Assembly: GCA_964458655.1 (NCBI GenBank)
Contig: CAYWJT010000002.1
Coordinates: 1-64,000 of the forward strand
Source: CAYWJT01 sp964458655
GTDB taxonomy: Bacteria; Acidobacteriota; Aminicenantia; Aminicenantales; Saccharicenantaceae
Length of the DNA stretch: 64,000 nt
Direction of reading: 5' to 3'
Made by a program: the position numbers and the translations under genes. The stretch's first letter is position 1. Every line of letters begins with the position of its first letter. Positions 44,566-53,384 of this stretch are shown in pieces. The notes below the pieces were generated by a model. It worked only from the letters and a program-made list of their open reading frames with translations, had not been told where the DNA came from and ran no database searches.

Positions 44566-45780
44566 TCATGTCCCTTCATAAACGCCGTACTCCATCAGGG
44601 TTTCCCACCAGGCGATGATATTCTCCGGCGGGACGCCGGCCTGGATCACATGGATCGGCGCGAATACGTACCCTCCGCCAGGGGCCAGATCCTCGATGCG
44701 ACGGCGCGTTTCGTCGCGGACCTGCTGGGGCGTTCCGAACGGCAACACAGATTGTGTATCACAACTGCCGCCCCAGATGGTCAGGTCGGCCCCGAACGCC
44801 CGCTTGAAACGTTTCGTATCGTCCATCCCCTTGCAGTTTACCTGCCAGGGGTTGAGGATGTCCACGCCGGCCTCGATCAAGAGTGGGATGAAATCCCAGA
44901 TCGCTCCGTCGCAGTGGAAGAAGATGAAGATCTCGGTCCGGGCCCGGCTCTTGAGGAACTGGAACAGCCGGCGATGGTACGGCCAGATCAGGTCCTTGTA
45001 CATCGCCACGGAAACCAGCGGCCCGGTTTGGGTGCCAAGATCGTCGGCGGTCGAGAGGACCAGCGTGTGCTCATCTAGCAGGTCGAGCACCCGGCCCCAA
45101 TAAGCCGTCGTGATCTCGAGCTCTTTGGACATGATCGCGTGGACCATCGCAGGGTCCGTGACCATGTCTATGAAGAACTGCTCATATCCCCGCATCCACA
45201 TGGCGTGTTCCCACATGCCCGCGTGCATCCGCTCGACGACCACGCCGCGGCGCTCTTGCTTGACCACGTGGTCGACGCGCCGCTTGAGACCCTCGTAGCG
45301 GGCCGGATCGAGCGCGTCGGGCCAGGCATAGCGCTCTACGTCCCGCGCGGTCCGGCAGCCCGCCAGAGGGCTGAGGTAGAGGTCATAGTAATGCCCCCCG
45401 TTCCTGGGCATCTGCCAGCCCATCCCGAACTCGTCGATCAATCGATAGTGGTCGCCGACCAGGCCGAGGTCCCGAGCCGGACCGGCGTGGGCCGGAGCGT
45501 TCGGTCGGACGCTCTTCACGTCCACGCGAAGACGATCGCGCACGTCGTCTCCCGTGTCGGCCATCTGCGTGACCCGATCGAGAACTTGGGCTTCGCCGGG
45601 CAGGCCGAGCGCCTGGCGCAAGGCCGTGAGGGCGCGGACGTTGATGCCGGTGACCATCGAGCCGCCGAGGTCAAACGGGACCCGGTCCGGCTCGCGATGG
45701 TGCAGGGCCGTGACCAGGCGCTGGTAGCTCGTCCATTCCCGCGCGCCGGAGTCCCGCCGCCGGAGTCCGTTGGCCGTCAT
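44566..45780 (-). CDS. URO-D/corrinoid methyltransferase superfamily protein
   Basis: This 404-residue protein has the uroporphyrinogen-decarboxylase-like TIM-barrel fold, shared by the methylcobamide:CoM methyltransferases MtaA and MtbA. Visible motifs are HHREPDRVPFDLGGS at the start, FIFFHCDGAIWDFIPLLIEA and WGGSCDTQSVLPFGTPQQVR. In MtaA-type enzymes a zinc ion is held by H-x-C and a distant Cys. Here His and Cys are adjacent (HCDG) and a second Cys is in GSCD, so metal binding is plausible but not canonical. The protein lacks the Arg-rich porphyrin pocket of true HemE. AAGGAGA lies before the ATG at 45780. It is the last gene of the minus-strand operon with GH106 and a sulfatase, where methylated sugars could be its target (inference). 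Confidence 0.8.
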   Translation of the reverse strand: MTANGLRRRDSGAREWTSYQRLVTALHHREPDRVPFDLGGSMVTGINVRALTALRQALGLPGEAQVLDRVTQMADTGDDVRDRLRVDVKSVRPNAPAHAGPARDLGLVGDHYRLIDEFGMGWQMPRNGGHYYDLYLSPLAGCRTARDVERYAWPDALDPARYEGLKRRVDHVVKQERRGVVVERMHAGMWEHAMWMRGYEQFFIDMVTDPAMVHAIMSKELEITTAYWGRVLDLLDEHTLVLSTADDLGTQTGPLVSVAMYKDLIWPYHRRLFQFLKSRARTEIFIFFHCDGAIWDFIPLLIEAGVDILNPWQVNCKGMDDTKRFKRAFGADLTIWGGSCDTQSVLPFGTPQQVRDETRRRIEDLAPGGGYVFAPIHVIQAGVPPENIIAWWETLMEYGVYEGT

Positions 45781-45846
45781 GCTCGAATCTCCTTCCTGCC
45801 TTGCGGCGAACGCTCGCAGACACCGCCTGTGGTCGGCGGAGTCCTC

Positions 45847-48624
45847 TCAATAGATCTCATATTTCAGCGGCTGGAAAGACCGTTGCCTGACCCAGATGAC
45901 CATCGTCTGCGTGCCGTCGGTGTCTCGGATGATCCCCTGCCTGAAATCAGGTCCGGGAACCTGGACCTGGCCGTCGATCTTCAGGCGGACGGGAGACGAA
46001 CCGCCCCAGCCGCGTATGACAAAGCAAGGGTTCAAAACGGGGTTCTTTTCGGAGCCGTTCAGCCCGAAAGACAGTCGCTCCCCCTCACGGGTCAGCAGGA
46101 AGGCCTTCTGTCTCGGGTCGAAGCCGGTGCTTCTGCCGCCGTGCAGGTCGACGACCGCCGGGGGGAGATTCCAGGAGCGGTTCAGCGCCGCAAGGTCGGC
46201 GGCCGGAAGATCCGTCAGCCCATAGATGTTATAGGCCTCCATACGGCCGTCATCCAGAAGATGGTGCCGTCCGTTCAGCGTGCCCAGGCACGAACTGCTT
46301 GTCCGGTCCCTCCCGGTCGCTACGGTGCCGTCGCTCGGCAGCAGGCCGACGGGATAATGGCTCCAGGCGTTGTAACTTGAGAACCCCGGGGCGAGCCTCA
46401 TCGATTCCCACTGGCTGTAAGGGACCCAGAACGAACCGGTCTGGCCGATATTGAAATGCTTGTACTTGGACCTGAGATTCAAATAGACGAGGTTCTTCTC
46501 GCCGGGGATGGGCGCGCCCTTCCGGACCGTCCGACCCGAGGAGTAGTCCCAGTTCTCGGTCTGCCCGTCCATGTTGGCGATGGTGATCGATTCGGGGAAG
46601 ACATTGTCCTCTGGTCGGGTCCCCGGCTGATTGAGCAGCTCGTTCTGCTGGGACTGCGTGTCGGGGTATTCGGCCATTCGGCCGCTCACCTGATAGCGGA
46701 CGGACACGGCATCGGGATATATATACCAATACTCATCCGTCCAGAGCCCCCAGCCGTCCGCGTCCGGCCAGAGCCACTCGTATCCGATGCTTACGCTCGC
46801 GTTGCGCCAATGCACGACGACCCGGGCGTCGGTGTTCTCGATGAGGCGGACATGGGAGTACCGGCAAATCTTGTCCGACATGTGCTCGTAGCACTGATCG
46901 GTGTAATTCTCCGGGCCTTGATCGTTGACCCAGATGCCCTTCGGGCCCGGCTCCGTGACCAGGCTGGGGAGGTAGTTGGTCCCGCGCCAGAACAGGAACC
47001 GGTTGGGCCTGTCATCGAACGATACGACGATGTCGGCATGGTCTCCCACTCGCCACAGGCCGTCCCATTCCGGACTGAATTGGAGTTTCGTATATTCCGC
47101 CCCGAAGCCCTTGGTGTTCACCTGCCCGGCGGGCAAAACCCAATGGCTCAGGGGGGTTGAGATGTCGGGTTTGAACGACTGATAGTCCGAGCGTATCGCC
47201 GACTCGTCCAGCGCCCGGTCGAAGACGCGCACTTCATCAATGAGCCCGCTGAAGACCATGTTAGAGAGGAACGACTTGGTTATTTCTCGTTCGCACGCCC
47301 AGGGATAGCTCTTTTCGTGAGCCATGCCGATGAAGAGGTCCAGGTCCGGCGCATCCTGGACAGCCCCTTTCGCGGATCCGGAAGCCGCCAGGGCTCCGTC
47401 CAAGTAGATCGCAAAGCCCTTCGCTTTTCGATACGTCGCAGTCACGAACGTCCATCTTAGAAGGTCAACAGCCTTGCTCGTCGTCAGCCCCTCCCACCGG
47501 CCGTCAAGGCCGGCTTCGATGGAGATCCGGCCCAAATGATCCAGGCCCAGGCGATATCCGGCGCGTTTGCCCCGGATATGGTCAATGATGCCCGACGAGT
47601 TCCGGGGATCTTTGAAATACATCCATTCGGCATCCGAAGTCATCATGCGGCTATGGTCAACGATGCCCGACCAGTTCCAGGAATACTCCTGAGGGGCGAT
47701 CCAGGCCTCGATGGTGAAATCGCCGCGGATGTTCGGGAGTTCCCGAGAGGGCACGGTCACTCGGTTGGTGTAGCCGTCGAACGACAGACAAGTCCCGGAA
47801 ACGCCTCTTCTCCAATAGCTGTCCACCCCGCCGATGCGGCACTTCGACCCCTTGACGCTCTCCGTCGTGAAGTCGTCCTGGGCGGAAAGCCCCTCATCGA
47901 ACCGCATCCACAGCGCAGGGGACTCGACTCCTCCTTCGACGACTGGCGCTCCCGGGACGCCGTCGCCGGGCCGGCGCTGCAGCCGCGCCGGGGTGGTGCT
48001 CTGCACCTTTATCCCGGATGAGGTCAGTTCGAGGATCTGCGTCGTCTTGTTCAAAGGGTCGTTCCAATCGTCAAGCCGGTAGCAACCCTTCTTCACTTCC
48101 CGCGTTATCCGCCCATCGGCGGTGATCGTGAAGTACTCCTCGGCGTAATCGGCGAAGTAGCTGCCGATATCGCCGCTATAGGTCCTTTGGAAGTCGGTGA
48201 AGTGCGGGCCGTCCAGGTCCGGGGCATACCTCCAGTGAACGACGACCCTGTCGGGCGAACTCTCGATCAGGCGGACATAGGAACACTTGTTGATCTTATC
48301 GGGCCGCTCCGGAGGTCCGTCGCCGGCTGCCGGCAGAATGCGGTCCACGAAATACTTCGTCCCCGACGGCTGCCAGTAAGGCAGGTAGCCGAATTCACGG
48401 CAGAACACGAATCGGCCTTTCGTGCCGAACTTGACGACGAGGTCGGCATATTTGCCCGTATTGTTATGATCGTCATAGTCCAACCGCGTGTAATAGGCGA
48501 AGAAATCCGACGGCTTGGAGGGGGCGCAAAAGGCCATGACCAGCGCCAGGACGGCTGTCCCGCATGAAGACAGAATGCGAACAACCAAAGCGCCGCTAGA
48601 AGCGAGGTTTCGGGCCCGTTCCAT
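45847..48624 (-). CDS. LamG-bearing protein with two enzyme-like modules (copy 3)
   Basis: This 925-residue protein has a lipobox-like signal (LALVMAFC, AAGGAGA upstream). It contains the unknown module twice. The first, at residues 38-190, is FFAYYTRLDY, CSYVRLIESSPDRVVVHWRY and AEEYFTITADGRITREV. A LamG domain follows at about 235-470 (FTIEAWIAPQEYSWNWSGIV). The second module is full length: FGAEYTKLQF, RFLFWRGTNYLPSLV, CYEHMSDKICRYSHVRLIEN, RVVVHWRNASVS and DEYWYIYPDAVSVRYQVS. The C-terminus has FSSYNAWSHYPVGLLPSDG and NPVLNPCFVIRGWGGSSPV. The last region is also found in the remnant at 61121. Copies 1 and 2 have only one module. Function is unknown. The gene lies between the sulfatase and URO-D genes on the same strand. 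Confidence 0.72.
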   Translation of the reverse strand: MERARNLASSGALVVRILSSCGTAVLALVMAFCAPSKPSDFFAYYTRLDYDDHNNTGKYADLVVKFGTKGRFVFCREFGYLPYWQPSGTKYFVDRILPAAGDGPPERPDKINKCSYVRLIESSPDRVVVHWRYAPDLDGPHFTDFQRTYSGDIGSYFADYAEEYFTITADGRITREVKKGCYRLDDWNDPLNKTTQILELTSSGIKVQSTTPARLQRRPGDGVPGAPVVEGGVESPALWMRFDEGLSAQDDFTTESVKGSKCRIGGVDSYWRRGVSGTCLSFDGYTNRVTVPSRELPNIRGDFTIEAWIAPQEYSWNWSGIVDHSRMMTSDAEWMYFKDPRNSSGIIDHIRGKRAGYRLGLDHLGRISIEAGLDGRWEGLTTSKAVDLLRWTFVTATYRKAKGFAIYLDGALAASGSAKGAVQDAPDLDLFIGMAHEKSYPWACEREITKSFLSNMVFSGLIDEVRVFDRALDESAIRSDYQSFKPDISTPLSHWVLPAGQVNTKGFGAEYTKLQFSPEWDGLWRVGDHADIVVSFDDRPNRFLFWRGTNYLPSLVTEPGPKGIWVNDQGPENYTDQCYEHMSDKICRYSHVRLIENTDARVVVHWRNASVSIGYEWLWPDADGWGLWTDEYWYIYPDAVSVRYQVSGRMAEYPDTQSQQNELLNQPGTRPEDNVFPESITIANMDGQTENWDYSSGRTVRKGAPIPGEKNLVYLNLRSKYKHFNIGQTGSFWVPYSQWESMRLAPGFSSYNAWSHYPVGLLPSDGTVATGRDRTSSSCLGTLNGRHHLLDDGRMEAYNIYGLTDLPAADLAALNRSWNLPPAVVDLHGGRSTGFDPRQKAFLLTREGERLSFGLNGSEKNPVLNPCFVIRGWGGSSPVRLKIDGQVQVPGPDFRQGIIRDTDGTQTMVIWVRQRSFQPLKYEIY

Positions 48625-48652
48625 GGCTTATCAATCTCCTTCCCGACGAGAG

Positions 48653-50158
48653 TTAACCCGCCCTGGCAGGGACGCTGTCCCGTGTTCCGTGAGCTTTGAT
48701 CCTTGTTTGATCGTCCAGAAGCTCCTTGATCTTCCGGCCGCAGCGCTCCCGCAGCTCGGCCAGCACGCGGGCGCAGCCGGGATCCTCGGCCAGGTTCATT
48801 TTCTCGTCCGGGTCGTTGGCCAGGTCGAAAAGCTCCACGTACTCCGGGTGGTCCGGATATTGGATGTATTTCCAGCGCTCGGTCCGGACGCACTCGCTTC
48901 TCGGGATCTCCGGATGGTCCCAGAGCTCTTCGCAGAAGATCTCGGCCCGCCAGGACGGGTTCCTGCGCCCCAGAAGAGGTCTCAGGCCGCGGCCCTGAAC
49001 CTGCGGCGGGACGGAAATCCCGGCCAGTTCCATGATGGTGGGCGCGAGGTCTATGTTCAGGGCCATCTCCCGCCGGACCAAGCCCCGACCAGCCCGCGGC
49101 GCCCGCGGGTCATAGACGACGAGCGGGACCCTGATCGACGGTTCGTACATCAGCCATTTATCGGCGTAGCCGCGCTCGCCCAGAAAACACCCGTTGTCCG
49201 AGGTGTAGATGATGACCGTGTTCCCGTCCAGCCCGAGGCGGGCAAGCTCGTTTAGGATCCGTCCGAGGACCAGGTCGATGCCGCTTATCATCCGATAATA
49301 ACCCTTGACCATCGCCTGGTACTTGTCCGGGGTGTCGAACCGCCAGCCCCAGCGCGTCCGGTTCATCGTGTTCTTCAAAAAGTCCGGCTGGGCGTCGTAA
49401 TATTCCGGCGCCGCCATTTCGGGGACGGGGATGACGACATCCCGATAGAGGCCGTCCACGGCCGGCGGCCAGAAATACTGCTTGGGATTGTCGTCGTCGG
49501 CGTGCGGCGCCCAAGGGCACCAGAGCAGGCAGAAGGGCCGCCCCGGCTCGACGCGGCGGAGGAAATCGATGACCCAATCGCCTTCGACCTCGGTCAAGTG
49601 GCGCTCGACACCGTTCACCGTCTGAATGTAGGGCAAGCCGTCGAGGTGGGTGAAATCGAACATATCGCCCAAGACGTCCTTGTCCACTGCGACGCCGAAC
49701 TTGCCGACAATCCCCGTCCGATAGCCGGCCTGCCGGAGGCGGACCGGGAAGCTGATGTCCGTGAAGGCCCTGCCCAAGGGGGGCTTGGTGAAGGTATAGG
49801 TATGCGTTCGTTCGTAAGTCCCGGTCAGGATGCTGGCCCGGCTGGCGGCGCAAATCGGAGTGGTGACGAAGGCCCGCTCGAACCGAATCCCCTCGCCGGC
49901 TAGCCGGTCGACGTTCGGCGTCTGGATGATCGGATTGCCGGCGCAACCGAGCGCGTCGAAGCGTTGATCGTCGGTCAGGATGAAAAGGACGTTCGGGCGG
50001 GCCGCCGGCCCCCTGCCGACGCGACAACCGCCGCCGAGGACCAGGGCCCCCAGGCCCGCGGCTGTAGAGCCGAGGAACGCCCGCCGCGTGAGCCTGGGCG
50101 TGACCGGCGTCCTGGCGCCTGTCAGACTCGGATCCATGGGGACAGCCTGTTTAGCCAT
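48653..50158 (-). CDS. Exported lipoprotein-like sulfatase (Cys-type)
   Basis: A 501-residue arylsulfatase-fold hydrolase. The export region has twin arginines and a lipobox-like end (RLTRRAFLGSTAAGLGALVL then GGGC). LFILTDDQRFDALG gives the calcium-binding aspartates, and PICAASRASILTGTYERTH is the signature, with Cys103 as the formylglycine precursor. The second motif position is Ala rather than Pro (CAASR), a known tolerated variation. VGKFGVAVDK and YTSDNGCFLGERGY are the next active-site motifs. It needs the maturating enzyme at 16375, which is 31 kb away. Only 6 bases separate its ATG from the GH106 stop upstream, so they share a transcript. Sulfated deoxysugar removal is inferred from neighbours. 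Confidence 0.93.
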   Translation of the reverse strand: MAKQAVPMDPSLTGARTPVTPRLTRRAFLGSTAAGLGALVLGGGCRVGRGPAARPNVLFILTDDQRFDALGCAGNPIIQTPNVDRLAGEGIRFERAFVTTPICAASRASILTGTYERTHTYTFTKPPLGRAFTDISFPVRLRQAGYRTGIVGKFGVAVDKDVLGDMFDFTHLDGLPYIQTVNGVERHLTEVEGDWVIDFLRRVEPGRPFCLLWCPWAPHADDDNPKQYFWPPAVDGLYRDVVIPVPEMAAPEYYDAQPDFLKNTMNRTRWGWRFDTPDKYQAMVKGYYRMISGIDLVLGRILNELARLGLDGNTVIIYTSDNGCFLGERGYADKWLMYEPSIRVPLVVYDPRAPRAGRGLVRREMALNIDLAPTIMELAGISVPPQVQGRGLRPLLGRRNPSWRAEIFCEELWDHPEIPRSECVRTERWKYIQYPDHPEYVELFDLANDPDEKMNLAEDPGCARVLAELRERCGRKIKELLDDQTRIKAHGTRDSVPARAG

Positions 50159-50164
50159 GGGACC

Positions 50165-53158
50165 TCAGGGCTGGGTCGAAGCGTCCCGGGGCGTGATGAT
50201 CCGGACCGGCCCGAACAGGCCCGATCTCATCAGCGGCGGGATCTTCGTATAAACGGGACGTGTCTTTCCGCGAGGGACCCGGCCATAGGAGCTGTCCGAT
50301 GTCGGGTCCGTCTGTATCCGGTCGAGATTGCTTCGGGTGAAACGGTCCGATGCCGGCCTCAACGAGTCGGCGTTCAACCGGTTGGCCCAGAGATTGGCGA
50401 CCCGTATCTCCAGCCGATTCCGTCCGGCCCGGACGGCGTCGCTGATCTCGACCCGGAAGGGCGGCAGCCAAACGACCCCCAGGCGCTTTCCGTTGAGGGT
50501 CACCTCGGCGATCTCGGCCAGGTCGCCCAGATGGAGGAACAATCTGCTCCTCGCGGCCAGCGCGGCCGGCACTTCGAACGTCTTTCGATAGGTCGCGATC
50601 CCCGAGAAAAACCGTATCCCGTCGTCGGCCGAATCGGTCCAGCTCTGGAGCCGCCCGAACACCGCCGTTCGAGGCGCTCCCCACCCTTCGGGGAACTCGA
50701 CCTGCCAGGGCCCGTCGATGGTCAGGGCCGCCGGCTCGTCCGCCGGCGGGAACGTGTCGCGGGACAACGGATCCAACGGCGGGCGCTCGGACGGCGCGGC
50801 CTTCCGGAACACGACGAAAACCGACCCCAGGGGCCCGAGCTCCACGCGAAGCTCGGTCCGGTCCCCTGCGACCGTCGTCCACCCGCGGCCGGCGCTCCGT
50901 CGCCCGGAATCAGGCCACCAGAATTCGGGAGCCAGCCCCCGGGCCTCAGCGGCGACCCGGAACCGGCAGGTCAGGCCCTGCGGCTCCTTCGTAGTATTGC
51001 GGATGAAATAGAATTCCGCGTCTTCGGTCCTCCGGTGGACGAAGTCCAGCGGGCCCAGGTCCCCTTCAGGCCGCCCGGCGATCTCGAAGTCCGGGTCGAC
51101 GCCGACTTCCCTGAGCGCCGCGCTCCTGTCCTGGGAGACGACGAACCGCCCCCGGCCGATGGACCTGACCCGGACCTGTGGGCGGGCCGGTCGGTCCGAC
51201 GCCTCGCTTCCGCCCCAGAGTTCATCGGCCAATCGCTTGATCTCCCGGTCCTGCTCTTCACGGTCCGCAAGGCCCGGGGAGCGGACCGGCCTTTGGTGGC
51301 CGATGACCGTGGCCCCTTCGGCGACCAGCGCTCGGATCCTCCTCAAGACCTCCAGCGGGATATGGTCCTGCTCCGGCAGCACGAGGGCCGCATAGCTCGT
51401 TCCGTCCGGCAGCACGATCCGCCCGTCCTCCACCTTCATCCGCCGGAGGATCACCTCGGACGAACACACGTCGTAGTCGTTCGACCGAACGAGGCCCGCT
51501 AAGAGAGGCTTTTCCGGCACGTTACAGAGCTCCGGATAGAAGTTCGGCGCCTGATCTCCGTAGAAATAGCACACATCGGCCACGAACCAGCCTTGGCGGA
51601 GCAGGTACGAACACCGAGCCAGGTAATCCATCAGGCTGCGGGCAAACGGCCACCAGGTCGCAGCCGGGTTGATGTCCGTCCCGGCGTGGTAGGCCCATCC
51701 CGGGAGCCCCGCCTCGGGCGGCGAGCTCGCGAACGTGTGCAAGGAGAAGCTATTCAAGCCCTCGCACAGCGCCCGATCGGCGATCTCCTTGTGGGCCAGG
51801 GGCCCGTCGACCCAGCGGCGCCAGGTGGTGAAGGACTCCGCGTCGACCAGACGCTTGTCGTAGACGTGAGCGGCCGAGGCGATCTCCTTGACCAAGAAGA
51901 TCCCGCGGTGCCGGATCCAGAACTCCCCGCGGGGGACGTCGACGGCCCCGAGCGCCGTGATCCCGTCCACCGGGTTGGAATCCCAGATAGGAGGCCCCGG
52001 CCCGCCGGCCTCGGCTATGAGCTCCACTCCGTAAGCGTTCAGGAACTTCTTGCCGGTCAGGTAATGCGATTCGATCAGAAGGTCGCTCACCGTCTTCCGC
52101 CAATCGTATAGGAACCGTTCCTGGGTCGCTTGATCAGCGAGCTTCCAGCCGGCGAGCACCGGCAGGAACGGGATCGCCGGGTATCCCGCCCGGCGCCGGA
52201 ACTCGTCGGCCATGGCTGCGGTCCAGGGCGTGAACCCGTCGAGCTCCATGCTGTCGAACTCCATCGTCCGAAAGCTCGTCCCCTCGAACGAGCTCCGCCC
52301 GAGCTCGTTCAGGATGGCGGTGACGATATGACGGAGATGGAATTCGGTGGCCCGGGGATCGAAGAAATCGATCATCAGGCCGCCCGAATTCGGGCTGGGC
52401 ACGATGAGCCGTTGGCCGTGGTTAGCGCAGACGAACCGGAGGATCGTCCAATCTCCCGCAGGGACGTCCCATCGCAACCGGCCGTCGGCTTCGACCTTGT
52501 CCGTAAGGTCGACGACACGGCCCCTGTCGGCGATCGGCTTCGATTTATCCCCGGGCACGGCCAATACCGCAACTTCTCGAAGATAGAAGGGCCGTCCGCG
52601 CTCGTCGCGCGGACACAGCTCGGGCAATTCGGGCAGGGGCAATACCTCATGAAAGAGCTTAGGGCCGATGACGCCGGTCGCGGAATGATAGAGGCCTTTG
52701 CCGGCGTGTTCCGGCGGGACCCAGCTGCCGCCCGCGTTCCAGCCGCTCGAAGCCACCAGGCCGATTTTCAAGCCGAGCCTGTCCGCCTCCCGGATCGCAT
52801 GAGCGATCAGACGCACGGATTCGGGACCGAGGAACGCCGGGCCGGCGGGCACCCGTCCGTCGGGGTCGGCGGCCGCCGCTACGTCCCAGATCTCGCCGCC
52901 GCGTAGGCCGCCCCGGGCCATCGCCTTCAGGTCGCGGGTGATCTGCTCCTTGGTGATCGACCCGTTGAGCCAAGCCCAAAAACACCCGGGCCGGACTTCG
53001 ACCGGCGGATCGGCGAAGATTGAGGGCGAAAGCCGGTCCGCGGCCCTGGAAGTCCATTCGCGTCTCTCGGGCGAGGCCTGCGTTAGGGGCTCGGCCGACG
53101 CCAACGCGCGGTACGTCCAGTCGCCGTTCTGCAGCGCGACCGCCGCAAGCACAATCAA
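50165..53158 (-). CDS. GH106 alpha-L-rhamnosidase (copy 1)
   Basis: This 997-residue exported enzyme is expected to release alpha-linked L-rhamnose. Family blocks are CFWAWLNGSITKEQITRDLK, GPAFLGPESVRLIAHAIREA, GLVASSGWNAGGSWVPPEHA and EFDSMELDGFTPWTAAMADE, with AEAGGPGPPIWDSNPVDGI in the catalytic barrel. C-terminal jelly-roll domains (GPWQVEFPEGWGAP and LGDLAEIAEVTLNGKRLGVV) follow. The start is not certain. TTG 53158 opens LIVLAAVALQNGDWTYRALA, but the hydrophobic stretch extends upstream (SARLIWLIVLAAVAL) and GGAGG lies about 32 bases before the TTG. It heads the minus-strand operon. A copy at 56570 is on the divergent operon. Confidence 0.9.
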   Translation of the reverse strand: MIVLAAVALQNGDWTYRALASAEPLTQASPERREWTSRAADRLSPSIFADPPVEVRPGCFWAWLNGSITKEQITRDLKAMARGGLRGGEIWDVAAAADPDGRVPAGPAFLGPESVRLIAHAIREADRLGLKIGLVASSGWNAGGSWVPPEHAGKGLYHSATGVIGPKLFHEVLPLPELPELCPRDERGRPFYLREVAVLAVPGDKSKPIADRGRVVDLTDKVEADGRLRWDVPAGDWTILRFVCANHGQRLIVPSPNSGGLMIDFFDPRATEFHLRHIVTAILNELGRSSFEGTSFRTMEFDSMELDGFTPWTAAMADEFRRRAGYPAIPFLPVLAGWKLADQATQERFLYDWRKTVSDLLIESHYLTGKKFLNAYGVELIAEAGGPGPPIWDSNPVDGITALGAVDVPRGEFWIRHRGIFLVKEIASAAHVYDKRLVDAESFTTWRRWVDGPLAHKEIADRALCEGLNSFSLHTFASSPPEAGLPGWAYHAGTDINPAATWWPFARSLMDYLARCSYLLRQGWFVADVCYFYGDQAPNFYPELCNVPEKPLLAGLVRSNDYDVCSSEVILRRMKVEDGRIVLPDGTSYAALVLPEQDHIPLEVLRRIRALVAEGATVIGHQRPVRSPGLADREEQDREIKRLADELWGGSEASDRPARPQVRVRSIGRGRFVVSQDRSAALREVGVDPDFEIAGRPEGDLGPLDFVHRRTEDAEFYFIRNTTKEPQGLTCRFRVAAEARGLAPEFWWPDSGRRSAGRGWTTVAGDRTELRVELGPLGSVFVVFRKAAPSERPPLDPLSRDTFPPADEPAALTIDGPWQVEFPEGWGAPRTAVFGRLQSWTDSADDGIRFFSGIATYRKTFEVPAALAARSRLFLHLGDLAEIAEVTLNGKRLGVVWLPPFRVEISDAVRAGRNRLEIRVANLWANRLNADSLRPASDRFTRSNLDRIQTDPTSDSSYGRVPRGKTRPVYTKIPPLMRSGLFGPVRIITPRDASTQP

Positions 53159-53294
53159 CCAAATCAGGCGGGCTGATTTGGACGTGTCGGTCCTCCGTGA
53201 GCCGCTCGTTGCCAGGCCCGAGCGGCCGGCTCGAACGGCAGGTTCGGCAAAGCCGTCGATGGTATTTTCAAGGATTCTATTTTAAAATTGTATC

Positions 53295-53311
53295 TTACTT
53301 AAAGCAAGAAA
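53295..53311 (+). promoter_or_regulatory. Putative ROK operator (site 4)
   Basis: TTACTTA AAG CAAGAAA has the same architecture as sites 1-3, with one arm beginning with C. It lies between the divergent GH106 (minus, start 53158) and GH36-like (plus, start 53385) operons. On the minus strand a TACAAT at 53287-53292 may be a -10 box, with the operator lying just upstream of it, so repression of that promoter is plausible. Confidence 0.55.
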
Positions 53312-53384
53312 TGAATACCCATATCATGCCCGGACTGCCAGCCGAAGCATCGTCCGGAGCCTTTTCCCTTATACGGGGGGATGA

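Noticed and set aside
49964..51502. Long plus-strand frame across the sulfatase and GH106 genes
   Set aside because: It spans two real minus-strand genes and has no protein features.
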